This document shows positions 25,049-29,289 of a stretch of DNA of 29,289 nt, piece by piece. A program made the position numbers and the translations under genes. Source of the stretch: JBMSHD01 sp049416425 (GTDB lineage: Bacteria > Pseudomonadota > Gammaproteobacteria > Francisellales > Francisellaceae); assembly GCA_049416425.1 (NCBI GenBank), contig JBMSHD010000011.1, positions 1-29,289 of the forward strand, given 5' to 3'. The notes below the pieces were generated by a model. That model did not search any database. It had not been told where the DNA came from and saw only the letters and a list, made by a program, of their open reading frames with translations. Position 1 is the first letter of the stretch. Every line of letters begins with the position of its first letter.

Positions 25049-25161
25049 CTCTGGGCTTTTACATGTTGATGTTGAGCGAAAATTTTTAGATAACAAGAAG
25101 TCAGGCGGATCTTTCATTTGTTAGAAACCAGCCTGGAAAACCATAATTGGAGTTAAATATT

Positions 25162-25473
25162 ATGTTTGCAATCATAAAAAGTGGCGGTAAGCAGTACAAG
25201 GTAAAAGCAGGTACTGTTGTTAAGCTGGAGAAGATTGAAAAAGGCGTTGGTGAAACCGTTGAGTTTGATCATGTGCTGATGTTACAAAATGGGGATGAAG
25301 TAAAAGTCGGCTCGCCGATCGTTGAGGGCGCAAAAGTCATCGCCGAAGTTATCGAACAGGGTCGCCATAAAAAAGTCAACATCATTAAGTTCAAGCGTCG
25401 TAAGCACAGCATGAAGCGCCAGGGTCATCGTCAGTATTTCACTGCCGTTAAAATTGTAAACGTTCAAGCTTAA
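25162..25473 (+). CDS. rplU: 50S ribosomal protein L21
   Basis: The 103-residue protein begins MFAIIKSGGKQYKV, the L21 signature, and contains the basic C-terminal KFKRRKHSMKRQGHRQ motif that contacts 23S rRNA. The reading frame is open to 25147, but GGAG lies just before the ATG at 25162, which gives the standard length. It is followed 18 bp later by rpmA. Confidence 0.97.
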   Translation: MFAIIKSGGKQYKVKAGTVVKLEKIEKGVGETVEFDHVLMLQNGDEVKVGSPIVEGAKVIAEVIEQGRHKKVNIIKFKRRKHSMKRQGHRQYFTAVKIVNVQA

Positions 25474-25491
25474 AGTTTTAAGGAGTAAATA

Positions 25492-25749
25492 ATGGCTCAT
25501 AAGAAAGCAGGTGGTAGTACACGTAACGGTCGTGATTCCAATCCTAAGTATCTTGGTGTTAAGCGCTATGGTGGTGAATTTGTCAAAGCAGGCAGCATTA
25601 TTGTTCGTCAGCGTGGTACTAAATTTCATGCCGGCACTAATGTAGGTTGTGGCCGTGATCACACACTTTTTGCAACCGCTGATGGTCAGGTTCAATTCCA
25701 CACCGGTGGCAAAAACAATCGTAAATATATCTCAATTCAGGAAGCTTAA
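25492..25749 (+). CDS. rpmA: 50S ribosomal protein L27
   Basis: The 85-residue protein begins MAHKKAGGSTRNGRDSNPK, the typical L27 N-terminus that reaches toward the peptidyl transferase centre. There is no cleavable N-terminal extension like that of Firmicutes L27. AAGGAG lies upstream of the start. It is the second gene of the rplU pair. The GTPase gene obgE, often next, is absent. Confidence 0.97.
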   Translation: MAHKKAGGSTRNGRDSNPKYLGVKRYGGEFVKAGSIIVRQRGTKFHAGTNVGCGRDHTLFATADGQVQFHTGGKNNRKYISIQEA

Positions 25750-25775
25750 TTGCCAGACATCTAATCGCAATAAAA

Positions 25776-25795
25776 TGCCAGCATTTTTGCTGGCA
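25776..25795 (+). terminator. GC-rich hairpin after rpmA
   Basis: TGCCAGC / GCTGGCA form a perfect 7-bp stem around ATTTTT. It is followed by AAGAAG rather than a T-tract, so by itself it is not a classic intrinsic terminator; it may protect the 3' end or help the stronger terminator downstream. Confidence 0.5.
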
Positions 25796-25828
25796 AGAAG
25801 ATGTTGTCGGTGAAAATTTACACTTTTT

Positions 25829-25859
25829 AAGCCCCGCTTTCTGGGGCTTTTTTATTTTT
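25829..25859 (+). terminator. strong intrinsic terminator of rplU-rpmA
   Basis: AAGCCCC (25829-25835) and GGGGCTT (25843-25849) form a 7-bp stem with a 7-base loop, followed immediately by a run of T residues to about 25859. This is the clearest rho-independent terminator in the window, about 80 bases after rpmA. Confidence 0.88.
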
Positions 25860-25952
25860 CAATTTTATTTTCTTATCCGCTTTGCTCTGTGTTATCCTCA
25901 ATGGTGTAAGCCGATCATTTTGGCAATAACAGCGCCAGATGGGTGTGATGGA

Positions 25953-26516
25953 ATGACAGATATAGAGTGTGAGATAGATCCTATGGAAAAGCAAAAGCGA
26001 GAAAAAAATAAGGACATTGCAATAAGGCATGCGGAGGCTCAAGATGTAAGAGCCATATATGCCATGATTCAGCAGCCGCTTTGTTACCGAAATACCTGTC
26101 AGCCTCCATGTCGTGATATTCGTTTCTATCAGCAGCGATTTGAGTCACTGGATGAAAACATGATCAATCTGGTGGCAGAATGTCAGGGCATCGTCGTCGG
26201 CAATGCTGGTTTGAAGCTGATGAATTCCTCACCGAGACAGAAGCATATCGGTCAGCTTTTTATGCTCGTGCATTCAGAGTATCACGGTAAAGGAGTTGGC
26301 AGTGCCTTAATGGCTGAACTGATATCTCTGGCGGATAACTGGCATAATTTGAGACGCTTGGAGTTGACCGTTTATACTGATAACGCGCCTGCTATTGGGC
26401 TGTATCAAAAGTTTGGTTTTGAAATCGAAGGCACACTCAGAGATTTTGGTTTTACTGAAGGGCAATTTCTTGATGCTTATATGATGTCGAGAATCAAGAG
26501 GAATACAGCTTGTTGA
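25953..26516 (+). CDS. yhhY: GNAT-family N-acetyltransferase, YhhY/AaaT-like
   Basis: This is a predicted cytoplasmic acetyl-CoA-dependent N-acetyltransferase. It matches my memory of E. coli YhhY (AaaT, which acetylates some L-amino acids) along its length. Shared features are an IAIRHAEAQD start to the fold, a Cys/Pro-rich stretch after MIQQPLCYRNT, the acetyl-CoA loop with HGKGVGSALM, the DNW and LELTVYTDNAPAIGLYQKFGFEIEGT block, and DAYMMSRIK at the end. The start is uncertain. A TTG at 25920, this ATG, and an ATG at 25983 are all in frame, and none has a strong ribosome binding site; 25983 gives a length closest to the E. coli protein. It is probably transcribed alone, behind the rpmA terminator. 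The substrate is not provable from sequence. Confidence 0.83.
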   Translation: MTDIECEIDPMEKQKREKNKDIAIRHAEAQDVRAIYAMIQQPLCYRNTCQPPCRDIRFYQQRFESLDENMINLVAECQGIVVGNAGLKLMNSSPRQKHIGQLFMLVHSEYHGKGVGSALMAELISLADNWHNLRRLELTVYTDNAPAIGLYQKFGFEIEGTLRDFGFTEGQFLDAYMMSRIKRNTAC

Positions 26517-26620
26517 TGACTATAATTGCAAAACAAGAAGTGCAGTAAAATGGCTTATGATCGCTATGGAGTCTTTATTCCTAAATTGACTATACTTGAT
26601 AATAATACGATCATTTGCAT

Positions 26621-27829
26621 ATGAAGCCTATGACTAGAGCTGAAAAAATACCTCTGACCCCGGCGCTTATTCAGCAATTACCCGCCGATATAGCGAGAGC
26701 CTTAAAACGATCGACAGGATTGCCTGAGCAGCTTTACCTGATACGATGTGAATATGAATATGGTGATCTTATCATTGATAATGGTAAGTTTGTATTTCCA
26801 AAATCGCATCCGCTTTATTCTGAGCTTAACTATGCTGATATTCCGCTGATTATCTTTGACGAGAAATGTTGTGAATTATTTGTTGAGCACAACAGGCGTA
26901 TTATTCCTTTGGATGTCTATGGTCATATGCAGATGGCAGGCTTGTATGAGACAATGGATGCGCTTCATGGGATTGATTCCCGTTCATTCTGGTCGATGAC
27001 GGCGGGTCTTAGAACGATATTTCCACTCCAGAGGATGAGTAACAGCAGAAGTTTTTCTCGTTTAAAGAAATACTGCCATAATAGCCTCTCGCCGCTTAAA
27101 AGTTATATGGATTATTTTGAGTTATTCGTGCAGATTGCTCGACGTGTTGCCTCTCCATGGCGGGCGAGTATTTACCTGATGCCGAGATTATTTTTTGAGA
27201 AGATGAAATCAAACATTGAAATTTGTCCTTTGTATCGAGTGCTGGTTGACAGAACCTGGAAATCTGTGAATCTTTCTGTGGAGGCATTTAGGGAGAGGTT
27301 GTTGTGGGAAAATATTTCCAATACCTTTCATGATAAAGGAGTGAAATATAATCATTATCATGCCGATACCTTGAAACACATCCTGTCTGTAGCGACACAT
27401 CGAATGCCAGGGTTTAATCTGGTTGACAGTGAGCTGATGTTGCCTTGGGATGAAATTACGGAGATTATTAATGTTATCTATAAACCCACTTATCCACTAA
27501 GACTCATGGGAGCCTCTGGATTGGTAAGTAAATCTCGCTATTATTCACTGCTCTATCCTGGGCTTTTGGGTGGCAATATTGCGCTTAGACAGAATGAAAG
27601 AAGCATTATCGCCTCACTCAATAAAATTGTGCAGATGCTCGATGTTTTATTTGAAATGGATGAATTTAAGCATGGGCTTAGAGGCTTACGTTGTTTGTCT
27701 TCGATGAAGCTATCGTCACTGGATGATAAAATTAAACCAATCGAAGCGGCAAAAATTTCCAGGCAGCTGGATCAGGGCAATCTTATTAATGCCGCTTTTT
27801 TTAGAGCCGTGATTGAGTTTGATCATTAA
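26621..27829 (+). CDS. uncharacterised 402-residue protein
   Basis: I do not recognise this protein. It is mixed alpha/beta with no signal peptide and no clear membrane segment, so probably cytoplasmic or an exported effector. The N-terminal third has beta-rich text (LYLIRCEYEYGDLIIDNGKF, IPLIIFDEKCCELFVEHNRR). The middle (about 115-235) is basic and aromatic, with SFWSMTAGL and ARRVASPWRASIYLMPRLFF. The C-terminal third is helical, with a near-terminal cysteine in LRGLRCLSS. The ATG at 26621 has no Shine-Dalgarno sequence; a TTG two codons upstream and an ATG three codons downstream are alternatives. A TATACT hexamer lies at 26590-26595. Codon and base use are like the neighbours. It is tail to tail with the next gene, with a 43-bp gap. 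Confidence 0.8.
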   Translation: MKPMTRAEKIPLTPALIQQLPADIARALKRSTGLPEQLYLIRCEYEYGDLIIDNGKFVFPKSHPLYSELNYADIPLIIFDEKCCELFVEHNRRIIPLDVYGHMQMAGLYETMDALHGIDSRSFWSMTAGLRTIFPLQRMSNSRSFSRLKKYCHNSLSPLKSYMDYFELFVQIARRVASPWRASIYLMPRLFFEKMKSNIEICPLYRVLVDRTWKSVNLSVEAFRERLLWENISNTFHDKGVKYNHYHADTLKHILSVATHRMPGFNLVDSELMLPWDEITEIINVIYKPTYPLRLMGASGLVSKSRYYSLLYPGLLGGNIALRQNERSIIASLNKIVQMLDVLFEMDEFKHGLRGLRCLSSMKLSSLDDKIKPIEAAKISRQLDQGNLINAAFFRAVIEFDH

Positions 27830-27872
27830 AATGAGATTCCCTAAACAAAGGTGATAAATGTTAAGATAGATA

Positions 27873-29264
27873 TCAAAACGTGAGATGCATATTGTCAGAA
27901 ATGAGCCGCTCAAACGCGGGTATTTCAATATGTTGTCCGGATGAATTAAGCTTGACAGCATCAAGGTTGTTAAAGAAGGTGATATCCTCTTCATTATAGT
28001 CTCCGCTTTTTAATTGTTGAGATAGAAATTGACCGGCAAGGAATTTCTGCAGATAGGCATTGATACTTAGCATTCCTCGAGGTGCTTTGAAATACGGATT
28101 TTCAGTGATGAGAAATGCCGCCTGCAAAATGGCTCCGCACATCAATGCTCGAGTGATGATAATATCTTTGGGTGGAACACAGAATGCGCTGCCATTAAAA
28201 TTCACAGGAAAGCCACCGGATAGAATGCTAAGCTTGTTTCCACTGGATGTGATGTAATCGATATCTTTCAATGCCGCGGCATCGTGTTGAATATTTCGCA
28301 ATAGCTGATTGAATTCTTTATCCTCTGAGCTTATGCTGATCATGGTCAAATCATGCGTGAGCTCACGAAAATCAAAATATTTTGAGATATCTGTTCCCGT
28401 TGTTGAAATCAGCGTGTCCACATTATAGATAAGCTTTTCAAAACTATCAGCGGCAAAACCGTGATCCGTATTAAGAAAATCATGAAGGCGCTCTGGGGAT
28501 TGATCGTAAATATAAACACGCAGTCCAAGCTTTTTGAATTCACGAAACAACGCCTTTCCCAGATTACCAACTCCAACGATACCATAGACACGTTGTCGGT
28601 AGTTGCCAATGTTCTCTAAGCGATTGAAGAGATTATTGGTGACGCTATGGATGATTTTGGGGCTCTCCAATCTTGTTTTAAGCGGGCAGGTTGCCGCATT
28701 GATCAGACTGCCGTTGAAATGTTGCGATGATTTACTGTACAGCCCTCCACGAGTATGTTCTATACAGATGAAGTTATACTGTTGCAACAAAAATTTGGGT
28801 GCTTCTTCAAGCGCTCGTCCTCCCTCATCAAGCAGAATAATGTTTTTAATTTTCTCGTTATGTTCTAAATCATTAACTGCCTGCTTCCACATATTACGAA
28901 TTGACATCTTGATATGTTGATTGAAATACCCACTCAAGAAGTCATGATGCAGGGTATGAATATGCATTCCCAGGCTTTTCATCGCAGCAATAGCTGGTGG
29001 GTAATCCGAATATAATTTACCGCAAAAGCGCATGTTTTGGGGTTTGATACCGAATTGAATCATTGTTTCAAACAAGCAGATTTCACTGTTCATTAAGTGT
29101 TGAACGCCAATGAGATAGGTGTGATCAAAGGTTTGTCTCAACCTTAGTTTATCTTGCTGATCAAGTGACAGGTAGAGCTGATCTAAAAGGGTTGGCTCCG
29201 CTGATAAGCCGTAGTGCGTGGATGTAAGGTGATGTGTCAGGGCTGTCTTATTAAAATTTAGCAT
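27873..29264 (-). CDS. divergent S-adenosylhomocysteine hydrolase-fold NAD-binding protein
   Basis: The 463-residue protein reads like a diverged S-adenosylhomocysteine hydrolase. It has LLDEGGRAL (about 144) in place of LDDGGD, IEHTRGG (168) in place of SEETTTG, and HSVTNNLFNR (206) in place of DSVTKSKFDN. A Rossmann motif GVGNLG (231-236) ends at Asp254, which suggests NAD rather than NADP. STTGTDI (287) and LSGGFPVNFN (348) match the later cofactor-domain blocks. The catalytic Lys, Asp and Asn of the SVTKSKFDN motif and the GHP histidine are not conserved, so ordinary hydrolase activity is unlikely. The C-terminal KPDHYRY tail is also absent; the protein instead ends with a helical region. 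GAGAAAG lies upstream of the start. The role is unknown: another NAD-dependent reaction or a regulatory pseudoenzyme is possible. Confidence 0.72.
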   Translation of the reverse strand: MLNFNKTALTHHLTSTHYGLSAEPTLLDQLYLSLDQQDKLRLRQTFDHTYLIGVQHLMNSEICLFETMIQFGIKPQNMRFCGKLYSDYPPAIAAMKSLGMHIHTLHHDFLSGYFNQHIKMSIRNMWKQAVNDLEHNEKIKNIILLDEGGRALEEAPKFLLQQYNFICIEHTRGGLYSKSSQHFNGSLINAATCPLKTRLESPKIIHSVTNNLFNRLENIGNYRQRVYGIVGVGNLGKALFREFKKLGLRVYIYDQSPERLHDFLNTDHGFAADSFEKLIYNVDTLISTTGTDISKYFDFRELTHDLTMISISSEDKEFNQLLRNIQHDAAALKDIDYITSSGNKLSILSGGFPVNFNGSAFCVPPKDIIITRALMCGAILQAAFLITENPYFKAPRGMLSINAYLQKFLAGQFLSQQLKSGDYNEEDITFFNNLDAVKLNSSGQHIEIPAFERLISDNMHLTF

Positions 29265-29289
29265 TTATTACTTTCTCGAGCGTTTTGTC

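Noticed and set aside
26521..26620. Repeated TGACTATA words as a direct repeat or promoter pair upstream of the unknown gene.
   Set aside because: The shared string is only about eight bases in AT-rich DNA and no hexamer pair has correct spacing.
1..29289. CRISPR array, insertion sequence, prophage, tRNA or rRNA genes.
   Set aside because: No regularly spaced direct repeats, transposase or integrase motifs, or cloverleaf/rRNA signatures were seen on either strand by eye. A tRNAscan and CRISPR finder run would settle it.

Overview
The window looks like the chromosome of an AT-rich (roughly 40% GC by eye) gammaproteobacterium, probably host-associated. The housekeeping proteins (Ffh, FtsH, RimO, DusA, TrhO, L21, L27, L28, L33, AckA-Pta) are all of proteobacterial type. 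The accessory genes (an R64/Tcp-like type IVb pilus, a Com1/DsbA2-type thiol oxidoreductase, a secreted sphingomyelinase-like enzyme and a secreted GDSL lipase) are the kind found in Legionellales, Coxiellaceae or Piscirickettsiaceae/Francisella-like lineages. I cannot fix the genus from sequence reading alone. No rRNA, tRNA, CRISPR array, transposase or prophage gene was seen.

Layout. Positions 1-494 hold a small membrane ORF that is open to the left edge, a copy of a 23-bp dispersed repeat and the trhO leader. trhO (495-1481, +) converges on a seven-gene minus-strand operon (9771 to 1506): a protein with two TcpQ-like domains, lipoprotein secretin PilN, PilO, PilP, ATPase PilQ, inner-membrane PilR and pilin PilS. 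Together these form a compact type IVb pilus assembly set. A periplasmic DsbA-family gene is divergent from the pilus promoter and could oxidise the pilin cysteine pair. Next come ffh (-), a small Sel1-repeat protein (+), dusA (-), fpr-rimO (+) and rpmB-rpmG (-).

Positions 16671-19028 hold a two-gene plus-strand unit encoding two secreted lipid hydrolases: a sphingomyelinase C-like phosphodiesterase with all expected catalytic residues, and a GDSL (SGNH) phospholipase/acyltransferase with an unassigned N-terminal domain. This is the clearest host-interaction candidate. The 406-bp gap after it is packed with small inverted repeats and the second copy of the 23-bp repeat.

ackA-pta (-; acetate/acetyl-CoA interconversion) is followed by a 327-bp divergent intergenic region, ftsH (+), rplU-rpmA (+) with a clear promoter and terminator, and a YhhY-like N-acetyltransferase (+). 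The right end is a tail-to-tail pair: a 402-residue protein I do not recognise (+), and a divergent S-adenosylhomocysteine hydrolase-fold protein (-) that keeps the NAD-binding motif but has lost the catalytic residues expected of the hydrolase. This pair is the most likely place for undescribed biochemistry.
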